NCBI GenBank assembly: GCA_900343135.1
Contig: OPYK01000007.1
Span: forward strand, 26,954-90,953
Origin: Atopobium massiliense
Lineage (GTDB): Bacteria > Actinomycetota > Coriobacteriia > Coriobacteriales > Atopobiaceae
Length of the DNA stretch: 64,000 nt
Reading direction: 5' to 3'
The translations under genes and the position numbers were made by a program. Below the pieces are notes generated by a model. The model was not told where the DNA came from. It searched no databases and saw only the letters and a list, made by a program, of their open reading frames with translations. Positions within the stretch are counted from its first letter, which is position 1. Each line of letters begins with the position of its first letter. Shown piece after piece: positions 17,782 to 26,558 of this stretch.

Positions 17782-17830
17782 AAAGCCCGAGGCTTGTTCC
17801 TACATTGGAGCAATCCTCGGGCTTTTTTTA
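17782..17830 (+). terminator. Rho-independent terminator of the phage late operon
   Basis: Outer stem AAAGCCCGAGG (17782-17792) pairs perfectly with CCTCGGGCTTT (17815-17825); an inner TTGTTCC/GGAGCAA stem extends it with one G-U pair. A T-rich run follows. It lies directly after the lysin. Confidence 0.9.
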
Positions 17831-17850
17831 TTTTTGAAAACTTTTTTAGA

Positions 17851-17892
17851 AAAACCGTCAGATTATCACCTTTCCCAAGGCTACCCCCATAG
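17851..17892 (+). promoter_or_regulatory. Leader motif, copy 1 (shared with 22244-22286)
   Basis: Two blocks, AAAACCGTCAGATT (17851-17864) and TTTCCCAAGGCTACC (17871-17885), followed by CATAG, recur in the same order and spacing upstream of the regulator gene at 22299. Here the motif precedes the first gene of the replication module by 36 bases. The function may be an RNA leader, a protein-binding site or a module-boundary sequence. The duplication is seen; the role is inference. Confidence 0.4.
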
Positions 17893-17927
17893 AAGGGCAC
17901 AAAGTCCTTTTAGAAAGGAGGCGGCAT

Positions 17928-18113
17928 ATGAAACAAAAACTTGTCGTAAGTGTTTCAAAAAAGCCTAAAGAAGAAGGGCTTGCAAGTTGCAAACCTATCG
18001 GGCTGAGAGAAAAAATCATCCGATTCTTCCTCGGAAAGAAAGAAGACATCATGGTCTTTATTCCAAGTAACAGAATCGATGAAGTCGTGGTTCAAAACAA
18101 GAAAGGTGAATAA
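17928..18113 (+). CDS. Small phage protein at head of replication module
   Basis: A 61-residue basic protein (MKQKLVVSVSKKPKEEG...IIRFFLGKKEDIMVFIPSNRIDEVVVQ). A strong AAAGGAGGCGG precedes the ATG. The context (leader motif, then DUF2800/DUF2815/polymerase) suggests an early gene. I do not recognise a domain; similar short proteins occur at this place in prophages and ICEs of clostridia. Confidence 0.6.
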   Translation: MKQKLVVSVSKKPKEEGLASCKPIGLREKIIRFFLGKKEDIMVFIPSNRIDEVVVQNKKGE

Positions 18114-18115
18114 GA

Positions 18116-18406
18116 ATGAACGAAAACACGGTAAAAAAGATAATTGGCGATCTTGAATCACTGATTTGTCACCTAAAAGAGATCACGGGTGAAACAACAC
18201 ATAAGACGCCACCAAAACAAGTACCTGAAACTAAAAAGGTAAGTCTTGAACAGGTGCGAGCAGTTTTAGCAAAACTTAGCCAGCTGGGAAAGACAGCTGA
18301 GGTGAAGAAACTCATCGTAAAACACGGTGCGCAAAAGCTCTCAGATATCCCTGAAAGCGAGTATGCGAGCCTATTGCATGAAGCGGAGGGAATTAAAGGT
18401 GACTAA
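18116..18406 (+). CDS. Conserved phage replication-module protein, unknown function
   Basis: A 96-residue protein. The C-terminal half has the conserved pattern VSLEQVRAVLAKLSQLGKTA, then KKLIVKHGAQKLSDIPESEYASLLHEAE, which recurs in prophages just before DUF2800 genes and is sometimes mislabelled 'rRNA biogenesis protein rrp5'. It is two bases downstream of the previous gene and overlaps the next by eight, so all are co-translated. It may be a single-strand annealing or recombination accessory, but this is a guess. Confidence 0.65.
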   Translation: MNENTVKKIIGDLESLICHLKEITGETTHKTPPKQVPETKKVSLEQVRAVLAKLSQLGKTAEVKKLIVKHGAQKLSDIPESEYASLLHEAEGIKGD

Positions 18407-19529
18407 GCATGCTTTACTTTCCCCTTCTTCTGCTCACAGGTGGATTAAGTGTACTCCGAGTGCTGTTTTAGAAGAAAAGTTTGAAAACACTACTTCTGCG
18501 GCGGCTGAGGAAGGAACAGCGGCACACGCGTGGTGTGAGTATAAGCTGAATAAGCTTCTTAACCGTCCGTGTGAAAAACCGTCAACCGAGTATGACTCAA
18601 ACGAGATGCAGGAATGCTCGGATGCTTACGTGGATTTCGTAATGGAAAAATACGAGCAGGCAAAGCTTAACTGTCAAGATCCTATCCTTCTCATAGAGCA
18701 GAAAGTTGATTTTTCAGCTTACGTGCCGGACGGGTTTGGTACGGCGGACTGCATTATTGTAGGCGAAAAAACGCTGCAGGTTATCGACTTTAAGTACGGT
18801 CAAGGCGTGCTGGTGGACGCTTACGAGAATCCTCAGATGAAATGCTACGCGCTTGGAGCTTTAACGCTTTTCGACAGCTTGTATGAGATTCAAACTGTTG
18901 AGATGAGTATTTTTCAGCCAAGACGTGACAACGTATCCACTTTTACGCTACCTGTCACGGAGCTAATCTGTTGGGCTGAAAGCGTGCTTAAACCTAAAGC
19001 AGAGCTTGCTATTAAAGGCGAAGGCGAATTTGAAGCCGGTGACTGGTGCAGGTTTTGCAGGGCAAAAGCCACGTGCCGTAAACGGGCGGAAGAAAACCTT
19101 AAACTTGCAGAACTTGAGTTCAAACCGCCTTCGCTTCTAACAGATAGTGAGATTGAAGAAGTGCTCACGCTTATCCCACAGTTAACAAAGTGGGCTGATG
19201 ATGTTCTAGCGTACGCCACAGATTCCGCTATTAACCACGGCAAAGAGTGGTCTGGTTTCAAACTCGTAGAAGGCAGATCAGTTCGCAAGTTTAAGGATGA
19301 GACAGCGGTTATTGAAAAAGCGAAAGCTCATGGCTTTACCGACATTTTCAAAACTAGTCTTATCGGTTTAACGGAAATGCAAAAACTGATGGGCAAGAAA
19401 AAATTTGAGGATATTCTGGGCGACCTCATTATCAAACCGTCCGGAAAACTTACGCTCGTACCGGACTCGGATAAGCGGGCAAAAGTCAATGTTTCAAACG
19501 CAAATAACGAATTCAAAAAGGAGAATTAG
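18399..19529 (+). CDS. DUF2800 protein, PD-(D/E)XK nuclease with Cys cluster
   Basis: A 376-residue protein of phage replication modules. It opens TKHALLSPSSAHRWIKC, then residues about 110-150 show a PD-(D/E)XK core (GTADCIIVG, VIDFKYGQG, YALGAL). Residues about 200-235 have cysteines in W-C-R-F-C-x5-C, reminiscent of the iron-sulfur cluster of Cas4/AddB exonucleases. GTG 18399 is the start, with GGAGGG at 18385-18390; a longer frame from 18327 would bury it inside the previous gene. It likely works with the ssDNA-binding protein and polymerase downstream. Confidence 0.85.
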   Translation: MTKHALLSPSSAHRWIKCTPSAVLEEKFENTTSAAAEEGTAAHAWCEYKLNKLLNRPCEKPSTEYDSNEMQECSDAYVDFVMEKYEQAKLNCQDPILLIEQKVDFSAYVPDGFGTADCIIVGEKTLQVIDFKYGQGVLVDAYENPQMKCYALGALTLFDSLYEIQTVEMSIFQPRRDNVSTFTLPVTELICWAESVLKPKAELAIKGEGEFEAGDWCRFCRAKATCRKRAEENLKLAELEFKPPSLLTDSEIEEVLTLIPQLTKWADDVLAYATDSAINHGKEWSGFKLVEGRSVRKFKDETAVIEKAKAHGFTDIFKTSLIGLTEMQKLMGKKKFEDILGDLIIKPSGKLTLVPDSDKRAKVNVSNANNEFKKEN

Positions 19530-19533
19530 TACT

Positions 19534-20082
19534 ATGTCTAAATTAAATAACACGAAAGTTATCACCGGTAAAAACACGCGTCTTTCCTATTTCAACGGTT
19601 GGGAGCCAAAGTCTATTAACGGCGGTCCTGAAAAATATAGTGTTTCACTGCTTATCCCTAAAAGTGATGTTGAAACGATTACGGCTATTGAGAAAGCTAT
19701 TGATGCTGCGATTGAGGAAGGTGTCGGCAAGTTCGGCGGTAAAAAACCAAACAAGCAAGCGATAAAGCTACCACTGAGAGACGGGGATATTGAGCGTGAT
19801 GATGAAGCATATAAAGGACATTACTTCATTAACGCAAACTCAACCATGGCTCCGCAGATTGTAGACAAGCAGGTAAAACCAATCATGGATCGCAGTGAAG
19901 TGTATTCAGGCTGCTATGCGAGGGTTTCCATCAACTTTTACGCGTTTAACTCTAACGGTAATAAGGGAATTGCTTGCGGTCTTGGCAATATTCAAAAGAT
20001 TCGAGACGGTGAGCCGCTCGGCGGACGTAGCCTCGCAACCGATGATTTTACGACTTTAGAAGATGATGACTTTCTAGCCTAA
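19534..20082 (+). CDS. DUF2815 single-stranded DNA-binding protein
   Basis: A 182-residue protein of the DUF2815 family, related to the T7 gp2.5-type OB-fold ssDNA-binding proteins. Signature pieces are NTRLSYFNGWEPKSINGGPE, KYSVSLLIPKSD, GHYFINANS and GCYARVSINFYAFN, ending in an acidic tail (TTLEDDDFLA) typical of ssDNA-binding proteins that contact polymerase. ATG 19534 follows AAAAGGAG. An in-frame extension upstream overlaps the nuclease gene and is not used. Confidence 0.88.
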   Translation: MSKLNNTKVITGKNTRLSYFNGWEPKSINGGPEKYSVSLLIPKSDVETITAIEKAIDAAIEEGVGKFGGKKPNKQAIKLPLRDGDIERDDEAYKGHYFINANSTMAPQIVDKQVKPIMDRSEVYSGCYARVSINFYAFNSNGNKGIACGLGNIQKIRDGEPLGGRSLATDDFTTLEDDDFLA

Positions 20083-20095
20083 GGAGCATGTGAAG

Positions 20096-20206
20096 ATGAT
20101 TAGCTGGTTTGTTGGAATATTTGCTGGCGTATTGCTTCTTGATTTCGTGGTAAGAAAACTTGTCAGTCTTTATATCGAAGTCAAAAACATGCTGAACAGA
20201 AAGTAA
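20096..20206 (+). CDS. 36-residue membrane mini-protein
   Basis: A short ORF from ATG 20096 to TAA 20204-20206, nine bases after AAGGAG. The product is MISWFVGIFAGVLLLDFVV followed by a basic tail RKLVSLYIEVKNMLNRK: one transmembrane helix with a positive C-terminal side. It sits between the ssDNA-binding protein and a hairpin preceding the polymerase. The ribosome site and membrane-like composition make it a believable gene; the role is unknown. Confidence 0.5.
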   Translation: MISWFVGIFAGVLLLDFVVRKLVSLYIEVKNMLNRK

Positions 20207-20216
20207 GAAAGTCAAG

Positions 20217-20246
20217 GAGGTGGCAGGTTTTCTGTCACCTCTTTTC
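20217..20246 (+). terminator. Hairpin plus T-run before DNA polymerase (terminator or attenuator)
   Basis: GAGGTGGCAG (20217-20226) pairs with CTGTCACCTC (20232-20241) around a five-base loop, with one G-U pair, followed by TTTTCTT. It lies inside the replication operon, 22 bases before the polymerase start, so it more likely tunes polymerase expression than ends the operon. Confidence 0.6.
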
Positions 20247-20267
20247 TTAACTTGGAGGTGATGTAAT

Positions 20268-22244
20268 TTGGAAAATTTGAGTATAGATTTAGAGACGTTT
20301 TCCTCCGTTGACCTTAAAAAATGTGGGGTTTACAAATACGCAGAATCAGATGATTTTGAAATACTGCTCTTTGGCTACAGTGTGGACGGTAGTGAAGTTC
20401 AGGTCGTTGACTTAGCACAAGGTGAAACCATACCCGAGGTTGTGCTTTCTGCTTTAACGGATGAAACGGTGACCAAGTGGGCGTTTAACGCTCAGTTTGA
20501 AAGAGTCTGCTTATCACGCTATTTGCGAGATAAGGGCATCAATGTTAACCCCGGTAAGACAGGAAAAAGTGAAGGCTTGTTTTTAAATCCCTGCTCGTGG
20601 CATTGCACAATGATCTGGTCAGCCACCCTGGGGCTACCCATGTCGCTTGAAAACGTGGGAGCAGTACTGGGGCTTGATAAGCAGAAACTCACTGAGGGTA
20701 AGAATCTTATTAAATACTTCTGCCTACCGTGTAATCCTACGAAAGTAAACGGTGGAAGAACAAGAAACAAGTATTTTCACGATAAAGAAAAGTGGGATCT
20801 GTTTAAATCGTATAACAAGCGTGATGTTGAAGTTGAGATGAGTATTCAAGAAAAGCTCTCACGCTTTCCCGTACCAGACTTTTTATGGCAGGAATTTTAT
20901 CTCGACCAAGAGATTAACGACCGTGGGATTGAAATAGATTCTCTTTTCGTTGAGTCAGCTATAAAACTTGACTTAGAGGTGAAAACGCATCTCATGAGTG
21001 AGCTTAAGCATGTTACGGGTTTAGAAAACCCGAATTCCGTGTTACAGATGCGCTCTTGGCTTAAAGAGCATGGTCTTGAAATGGAGTCGCTTGGTAAAAA
21101 AGAAGTCGCTAAAGAACTTAAAACAGTGGGTAAAGAGTTGTCGGAAGTTTTACGGCTTCGCCAGCAGCTTGCCAAATCCTCTGTGAAAAAGTATACGGCG
21201 ATGAAAAACGCTGCCTGCATGGATTATCGGGAGCGTGGCATGTTTCGCTTCTATGGTGCAAACCGTACAGGAAGGTTTGCGGGAAGGCTCGTGCAATTAC
21301 AAAACCTGCCACAAAACCATCTGCCTGATCTAGCTGAGGCTAGAAGTCTTGTTAAACAAGAAAATGTTGAAGCTTTGGAAATGCTTTATGAGGATATTCC
21401 GGATACCTTATCGCAGCTTATCCGCACTGCTTTTATTCCACGCACGGGATTTAAGTTTATTGTCGCAGACTTTTCAGCGATCGAAGCGAGAGTCTTGGCT
21501 TGGCTTGCAGGTGAAAAATGGCGTATGCGAGTATTCGCGGAAGGTAAAGACATCTACTGCTCGTCAGCCTCTCAAATGTTTGGCGTACCTGTTGAAAAAC
21601 ACGGAGTAAACGGGCACCTGCGGCAGAAAGGTAAGATCGCGGAACTCGCTCTTGGATACGGCGGCTCTGTTGGAGCGTTAAAAGCCATGGGAGCACTCGA
21701 CATGGGTCTTACCGAAGAGGAGCTGCAGCCACTTGTTGACGCGTGGAGATCATCTAACCCGATGGTGACAACACTGTGGTGGGATGTGGACAAAGCGGTA
21801 AAACAGTGTGTACACGAACACGTATCTGTTCGAACACACAATATTGTGTTCACTTACAAGAGTGGGTTTCTTATCATCGAACTGCCTTCGAAAAGATGCC
21901 TTTACTATGTGAAGCCACGTGTGGAAGAAAACAAGTATGGTGGCGAATCAGTCACCTATGAGGGTGTTGGATCTACTAAAAAATGGGAGCGGCTGGAAAG
22001 CTACGGTCCTAAATTCGTGGAAAACATTACGCAAGCTATAGCTCGTGACATTCTACTTTACGCCATGCAAACACTGAAAGAATATCGCATTGTCGCGCAC
22101 GTGCATGATGAAGCCATCATCGAAACCGATAAAAGTGCGAGTGTTCAAAGCGTGTGCGAGCTAATGGGAAGAACACCACCTTGGGCAGAGGGTTTACTTC
22201 TTAGAGCTGACGGCTACGAGTGCGAGTTTTACAAAAAAGATTAA
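20268..22244 (+). CDS. Phage DNA polymerase, family A with 3'-5' exonuclease domain
   Basis: A 658-residue replicative polymerase. The N-terminal exonuclease domain begins SIDLETF (Asp7, Glu9). Polymerase motif A is ADFSAIEARV at about 400-409 (Asp401), motif B the K-x-x-x-x-L-A-L-G-Y-G-G segment near 456-466, and motif C AHVHDEAII near 616. The size is normal for the short phage branch without a 5' nuclease. The start is TTG 20268 with GGAGGTGA six bases upstream. In related phages primase/helicase (VapE), VRR-NUC and SNF2 genes normally follow; here recombinases do, so those genes should lie at the far left end of the prophage, outside this window. Confidence 0.92.
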   Translation: MENLSIDLETFSSVDLKKCGVYKYAESDDFEILLFGYSVDGSEVQVVDLAQGETIPEVVLSALTDETVTKWAFNAQFERVCLSRYLRDKGINVNPGKTGKSEGLFLNPCSWHCTMIWSATLGLPMSLENVGAVLGLDKQKLTEGKNLIKYFCLPCNPTKVNGGRTRNKYFHDKEKWDLFKSYNKRDVEVEMSIQEKLSRFPVPDFLWQEFYLDQEINDRGIEIDSLFVESAIKLDLEVKTHLMSELKHVTGLENPNSVLQMRSWLKEHGLEMESLGKKEVAKELKTVGKELSEVLRLRQQLAKSSVKKYTAMKNAACMDYRERGMFRFYGANRTGRFAGRLVQLQNLPQNHLPDLAEARSLVKQENVEALEMLYEDIPDTLSQLIRTAFIPRTGFKFIVADFSAIEARVLAWLAGEKWRMRVFAEGKDIYCSSASQMFGVPVEKHGVNGHLRQKGKIAELALGYGGSVGALKAMGALDMGLTEEELQPLVDAWRSSNPMVTTLWWDVDKAVKQCVHEHVSVRTHNIVFTYKSGFLIIELPSKRCLYYVKPRVEENKYGGESVTYEGVGSTKKWERLESYGPKFVENITQAIARDILLYAMQTLKEYRIVAHVHDEAIIETDKSASVQSVCELMGRTPPWAEGLLLRADGYECEFYKKD

Positions 22245-22296
22245 AAACCGTCAGATTTTATTCTTTCCCAAGGCTACCTCATAGGAGGTGGCCTTT
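22244..22296 (+). promoter_or_regulatory. Leader motif, copy 2, with hairpin sequestering the ribosome site
   Basis: This repeats the two blocks seen at 17851-17885. The right part forms an 11-bp hairpin: AAGGCTACCTC (22270-22280) against GAGGTGGCCTT (22285-22295), loop ATAG, one G-U pair, then TTT. The GGAGG needed by the next gene (22284-22288) lies in the stem, so folding should both terminate transcription and hide the ribosome site. This suggests an attenuator or a translational switch in front of the regulator/recombinase module. Confidence 0.5.
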
Positions 22297-22298
22297 TT

Positions 22299-22709
22299 AT
22301 GAATATGGAAGAACAACGCAAGGTCAAATTGCTAAGAGATGAAGGCCTTAGCTATACGCAGATTGCAAACCGAATGGATATTTCCGTTAATACGATTAAA
22401 AGCTACTGCAAACGTAACAGCCTGGGCGTAATCCAGTCTACGAAAACACAGACGGCATTATGTGAATCTTGTTCAAAACCAATCAAACAAAACAAAGGAA
22501 GAAAAGTTAAACGTTTCTGCTCTGATGTGTGTAGAAACAATTGGTGGAACAAGCATACACAGTTGGTAAAAAGACAGGCAAACTATGAGTGCACTTGTCT
22601 TAACTGCAAAAATTCTTTTATCTCTTACGGTAATAAAACCAGAAAATACTGCTGCCACGCCTGCTATATAGAACATCGTTTTGGAGGTGAGCATCATGCA
22701 AATCAGTAA
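22299..22709 (+). CDS. HTH plus double zinc-finger regulator of the recombinase module
   Basis: A 136-residue protein. Residues about 5-40 form a helix-turn-helix (LLRDEGLSYTQIANRMDISV, then NTIKSYCKRN). Two Cys-rich treble-clef-like fingers follow: C-E-S-C...F-C-S-D-V-C at about 50-72 and C-L-N-C...Y-C-C-H-A-C at about 100-127. Such proteins accompany groups of large serine recombinases in clostridial mobile elements. The role as recombination directionality or expression control is inference. The 3' end overlaps the next gene, and the leader hairpin may control it. Confidence 0.65.
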   Translation: MNMEEQRKVKLLRDEGLSYTQIANRMDISVNTIKSYCKRNSLGVIQSTKTQTALCESCSKPIKQNKGRKVKRFCSDVCRNNWWNKHTQLVKRQANYECTCLNCKNSFISYGNKTRKYCCHACYIEHRFGGEHHANQ

Positions 22710-22908
22710 GGATGTTCACGGGCTAACGGATGTTAAAGCCAGAGCTTGGACAAAAGAGAGTATGCAGGCGGATTTTCGTTTTGAAATAGCCGAAAAACTT
22801 ACCGTTTCACTCTTTAAAAAAGGGCTTATCAGCGAGCAAGAAAAAGAAAAAATAAGCCGTCTTAACAGGGAAAAATTTCAACCGTTTTACAAGGAATTAT
22901 TGGGCTAA
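22696..22908 (+). CDS. Small protein of recombinase module (SHOCT-like end)
   Basis: A 70-residue protein (MQISKDVHGLTDVKARAWTKE...). The C-terminal half (SLFKKGLISEQEKEKISRLN) resembles a SHOCT-type short helical motif. ATG 22696 is used; the upstream TTG overlaps the GGAGGTG ribosome site at 22683-22689. It is coupled to the HTH/zinc gene and precedes the recombinases, an arrangement repeated in many such modules. Confidence 0.6.
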   Translation: MQISKDVHGLTDVKARAWTKESMQADFRFEIAEKLTVSLFKKGLISEQEKEKISRLNREKFQPFYKELLG

Positions 22909-22966
22909 AAGCTTGATAAACACTGCTTTTAGAGTGATGTATATGACTGTAAGAAAGTGAGGTGAG

Positions 22967-24562
22967 ATGATGAAAATGATAACAAAACTGGAAGCCAAAC
23001 AGCCGGATAATTCTCTTAGAAAAATACGGGTTGCCGCATATGCGAGAGTTTCTACAGACAGTGACGAACAGCTTCTCAGTCTAGAAGTACAAAAGGAGCA
23101 TTACGAAAACTATATTAAGTCTAATCCATGCTGGGAGTATGCGGGACTTTACTTTGACGAGGGTATTAGCGGCACGAAAATCGATAAACGTGAAAGTCTT
23201 AAACAACTGCTTAAAGACTGTGAAAGTGGTCAGATAGATAGGATTATTACAAAGTCTATTAGTAGGCTTGCAAGAAACACGGTTGACTGTCTTGAAATAG
23301 TTAGAAAACTTACCGGTCTTGGTATTTATTTGTATTTTGAGAAAGAAAACATTGATACCGAGCATATGAGTTCAGAGCTCATGCTTTCTATCTTAAGTTC
23401 CATTGCGCAAAGCGAATCAAGATCTATCTCGGAAAACAGCATGTGGTCAATTCAAAAAAGGTTCGAAAACGGAAGCTATGTCATTTCTTCCCCATCGTAT
23501 GGGTATAAAAACGAGAACGGGAAAATGATTATCGTTCCAAAGGAAGCTGAGGTTATAAAAGACATCTTTAGTATGGCACTTTTAGGTAAAGGCGGGCATG
23601 TGATAGCTAATGAGCTGACGGCTAAAAAGATTCCTGCGAAAAAAGGAGCTAAATGGTCTTCGACTACCGTGAACGCTATTTTGAACAATAAAACATACAC
23701 AGGGGATGTGATTTTTCAAAAGACATTTACAGACGATAATTTTAACCGCCATAAAAACCGTGGCGAGAAAAAACAGTATGTTATTGAAAACCATCACGAG
23801 GCTATCATCAGTCATGAAACTTTTAATCTTGTTCATGAGCTGAGACAGAAGAGGAAATTAAAACTAAATATTACCGGCGGTAGTAATAAATACCTTGCTA
23901 GATATGTGTTTTCAGGGAAACTTTACTGCGGTAATTGCCATAGTCGGTTAAAGAAACACGACCGGCATAAAAAAGATGGAGCCTATGTTGTTTGGTGTTG
24001 TACCAAGCATATACATGATACTAAATGCTGCCCTATGAAAGCTGTAAAAGAGGAGTATGTTAAATTAGCTTTTCTTCAAATGCTTAACAAGTTCAAAGCA
24101 ACATACGCTCAAATATTAACGCCTTTCATAAAAAGCTTAAGAAACGTGAATAATAAAGACGGATTAAACAAGGTTATCGAACTCGAAGAAAAAATAGCTA
24201 AGCTGCAAGAACAAGAGCAAGTACTCAGTAAGCTTTTAGCCGGTGGCTACATTGAGATGGATTCCTACTATCTGGAAAGCAATCAGCTTAAAAAGGAAAT
24301 GGATACTTGTCTTAAGGAAAAACTTCAGCTTTCCAACAGTTTAAACGGTAACTTAACGCACTTAAACGAGACACAAAAACTTCAACGGTTCGTCAGCGTC
24401 ACAGAAGTATTTAGCGAGTTTAAGGACGAGGATTTTCTGGATTTTGTAGACGATGTCGTAGTTAAAAGCAGAACAGAATTTATTTTTCATTTGAAATGCG
24501 GATTGGAATTAGAAGAAGAGGTGAAAGAAACATGGCACACATCCCATATGGTTACCGAATAG
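22967..24562 (+). CDS. Large serine recombinase 1
   Basis: A 531-residue site-specific recombinase. The resolvase-type catalytic domain spans about 18-165, with the nucleophile in AYARVSTDS (Ser29) and the R-x-x-R-N-T region ISRLARNTVDC. The recombinase DNA-binding domain covers about 180-300, a zinc ribbon with C-G-N-C and later C-C...C-C lies at about 320-360, and a coiled coil at about 400-470 is used for synapsis control. The last 31 bases overlap the start of the next recombinase gene. It probably mediates integration/excision with recombinase 2. Confidence 0.9.
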   Translation: MMKMITKLEAKQPDNSLRKIRVAAYARVSTDSDEQLLSLEVQKEHYENYIKSNPCWEYAGLYFDEGISGTKIDKRESLKQLLKDCESGQIDRIITKSISRLARNTVDCLEIVRKLTGLGIYLYFEKENIDTEHMSSELMLSILSSIAQSESRSISENSMWSIQKRFENGSYVISSPSYGYKNENGKMIIVPKEAEVIKDIFSMALLGKGGHVIANELTAKKIPAKKGAKWSSTTVNAILNNKTYTGDVIFQKTFTDDNFNRHKNRGEKKQYVIENHHEAIISHETFNLVHELRQKRKLKLNITGGSNKYLARYVFSGKLYCGNCHSRLKKHDRHKKDGAYVVWCCTKHIHDTKCCPMKAVKEEYVKLAFLQMLNKFKATYAQILTPFIKSLRNVNNKDGLNKVIELEEKIAKLQEQEQVLSKLLAGGYIEMDSYYLESNQLKKEMDTCLKEKLQLSNSLNGNLTHLNETQKLQRFVSVTEVFSEFKDEDFLDFVDDVVVKSRTEFIFHLKCGLELEEEVKETWHTSHMVTE

Positions 24563-24942
24563 TAGACGGTAAAGCGGTTATAGACGAAAAAGAAGCTCTG
24601 AAAGTTAGAGAACTTTTCTGTAAATTCTTAGAATTTGGAACGATTTCTGAAACGGCTCGAGCGGTGAACATTGATAAAACACATTCTGTAATTAGTAATA
24701 TTTTGAAAAATAAAACGTACTTAGGAACATCGCTTTACCCGAGTCTTTTAGATGAAGAAACTTTTTATAAAGTTCAGCAGTTAAGAGCGAACAATTTTAG
24801 AAAAAGACCTCGTACAACAGAGCTAAAACCTTTAATTACAACAAATTTCGCGTATGAAATAGGTGTTATAGAAAAGAAATACGATGATCCTTATCGGCAA
24901 GCAGCATACGCGTACAGTCAAATCAAGGGAGGTGTGAAATGA
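24532..24942 (+). CDS. Recombinase-domain-only accessory protein
   Basis: A 136-residue protein having only the DNA-binding 'recombinase' domain of large serine recombinases: it starts [19 protein letters not shown] and continues [39 protein letters not shown]. The catalytic domain and zinc ribbon are missing. ATG 24532 follows AAGAGGTGAAAG. It is sandwiched between two full recombinases with overlapping starts (31 and 4 bases), so the three are made together. It may compete for or bridge att sites. Confidence 0.75.
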   Translation: MAHIPYGYRIVDGKAVIDEKEALKVRELFCKFLEFGTISETARAVNIDKTHSVISNILKNKTYLGTSLYPSLLDEETFYKVQQLRANNFRKRPRTTELKPLITTNFAYEIGVIEKKYDDPYRQAAYAYSQIKGGVK

Positions 24943-26516
24943 GTGCCAACGTTACAATTATTCCACCAAGAAAAATAGCGGGGAATACGGTAGATAAGCA
25001 TAAAGATAAGCCGAAGTTAAGAGTAGTAGCGTATTGTCGTGTCAGTACTGACAGTGAAGAACAGGCAACAAGTTATGACACGCAAGTTCAGCATTATACG
25101 GATTATATTTCAAGAAATCCTCTCTGGGAGTTTGCTGGCATTTACGCTGATGACGGTATTTCAGGAACTAGCACGAAAAAACGTGTCGGTTTCAACGACA
25201 TGATCCACGATTGCATGAGTGGCAAAGTAGACATGGTTATCACTAAGTCGATTAGCCGTTTTGCGAGAAACACTATCGACTGTTTAAAGTTTGTTAGGCA
25301 GTTGAAAGACAAAAACATTCCGATCATTTTTGAAAAAGAAAACATCAACACTATGGAAGCAAGCGGAGAACTATTGCTTACTATCATGGCTTCTTTAGCT
25401 CAACAGGAATCCGCGTCGCTTTCTCAGAATGTGAAGCTTGGACTTAAGTTTCGCTACCAGGAAGGCAAAGTGCAAATCAACCATAACTGGTTTTTAGGAT
25501 ACACAAAAGACGATGAAGGGAATCTTGTAATTCTTGAACAGGAAGCAAAAGTCGTAAGAAGAATCTATAGAGAATATTTAGAAGGATTAAGCCTTAGAGA
25601 TATAGCGGAGGGTCTTGAAAAAGACGGTGTTAAAAACGGTGCCGGGCATTTAAAATGGCACTTGTCTAATATTAAAACCATTTTGCAAAACGAAAAATAT
25701 ATTGGTGATGCTCTTTTACAAAAAACCATCACGACAGATTTTATTAATCATGTTCGTATAAAAAATGATGGGACAGAACCACAGTATTATGTAAAAGATA
25801 GCCACGCGTCTATTATTCCAAGAGATATTTTCTTTAAAGTTCAAGAAGAAATGGTAAGACGAGCCAACATGTTTAGTGGTGAGGAGAATAAAAAAAGGAG
25901 AGTTTATTCCAGTAAGTACGCTTTATCCAGTTTATGTGTTTGTTCTAAATGCGGGGATGTTTACAGAAGAATTGCTTGGAACAATCGAGGAGTGCGTTCT
26001 GTTGTTTGGCGTTGTTGTACCAGATGGGAAAATGGTCCTAGTGCTTGTGATGCTCCGACAGTAAAAGAGGAAGAACTGCAGTCTGCTATAGTGAAAGCCA
26101 TAAACAAGGTGTTTAGTATACCGGATGAAGTATTGGATACGTTGAATAACAATATTAGAGAAATTATCGCGGGCAACAACTTAAGCGAGATTGAAACGGT
26201 TGATAAAAGAATTGCAGATAAACAAGCGACACTACTAACCTTGCTCAAAGCTAAAAAAGACTACACGAAAATAGCTGATGAGATTGATGAGCTTAAAGGT
26301 AAGAAACAGCAGCTTCTTATAGAAAAAGCAGGTCAAGAAGATGCTAAAAGACGAATCAGAGAAATGGAAGATTTTCTGAAAAGTGAACGTCACGATATTA
26401 GTGAGTATGACGAGAAGCTGGTAAGAAAGTACATCAAGAAAATAAAAGTTTACGAGGACAGGTTCAGCGTAACTTTTAAATCAGAGATTAGTGTGGATAT
26501 TGAAAGGGCATCGTAA
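24939..26516 (+). CDS. Large serine recombinase 2
   Basis: A 525-residue recombinase of the same family as recombinase 1 but clearly diverged. The catalytic serine is in AYCRVSTDS (Ser36), with [13 protein letters not shown] downstream. The DNA-binding domain covers about 190-300, and the zinc ribbon ([12 protein letters not shown]...C-C...C) about 325-375. The coiled coil covers about 400-480 and is rich in E/K/L. Translation is coupled by ATGA to the accessory protein. It is the last gene of the prophage before the right attachment region, as expected for an integrase. Confidence 0.9.
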   Translation: MSANVTIIPPRKIAGNTVDKHKDKPKLRVVAYCRVSTDSEEQATSYDTQVQHYTDYISRNPLWEFAGIYADDGISGTSTKKRVGFNDMIHDCMSGKVDMVITKSISRFARNTIDCLKFVRQLKDKNIPIIFEKENINTMEASGELLLTIMASLAQQESASLSQNVKLGLKFRYQEGKVQINHNWFLGYTKDDEGNLVILEQEAKVVRRIYREYLEGLSLRDIAEGLEKDGVKNGAGHLKWHLSNIKTILQNEKYIGDALLQKTITTDFINHVRIKNDGTEPQYYVKDSHASIIPRDIFFKVQEEMVRRANMFSGEENKKRRVYSSKYALSSLCVCSKCGDVYRRIAWNNRGVRSVVWRCCTRWENGPSACDAPTVKEEELQSAIVKAINKVFSIPDEVLDTLNNNIREIIAGNNLSEIETVDKRIADKQATLLTLLKAKKDYTKIADEIDELKGKKQQLLIEKAGQEDAKRRIREMEDFLKSERHDISEYDEKLVRKYIKKIKVYEDRFSVTFKSEISVDIERAS

Positions 26517-26558
26517 AAGCCAAAAGATTGTGAGCGTTTGAAATGTTACAAAAGTCAA

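Noticed and set aside
18327..18398. Longer N-terminus for the DUF2800 protein
   Set aside because: It would lie within the preceding conserved gene; GTG 18399 has a proper ribosome site and starts at the conserved TKHALLSPSSAHRW motif.
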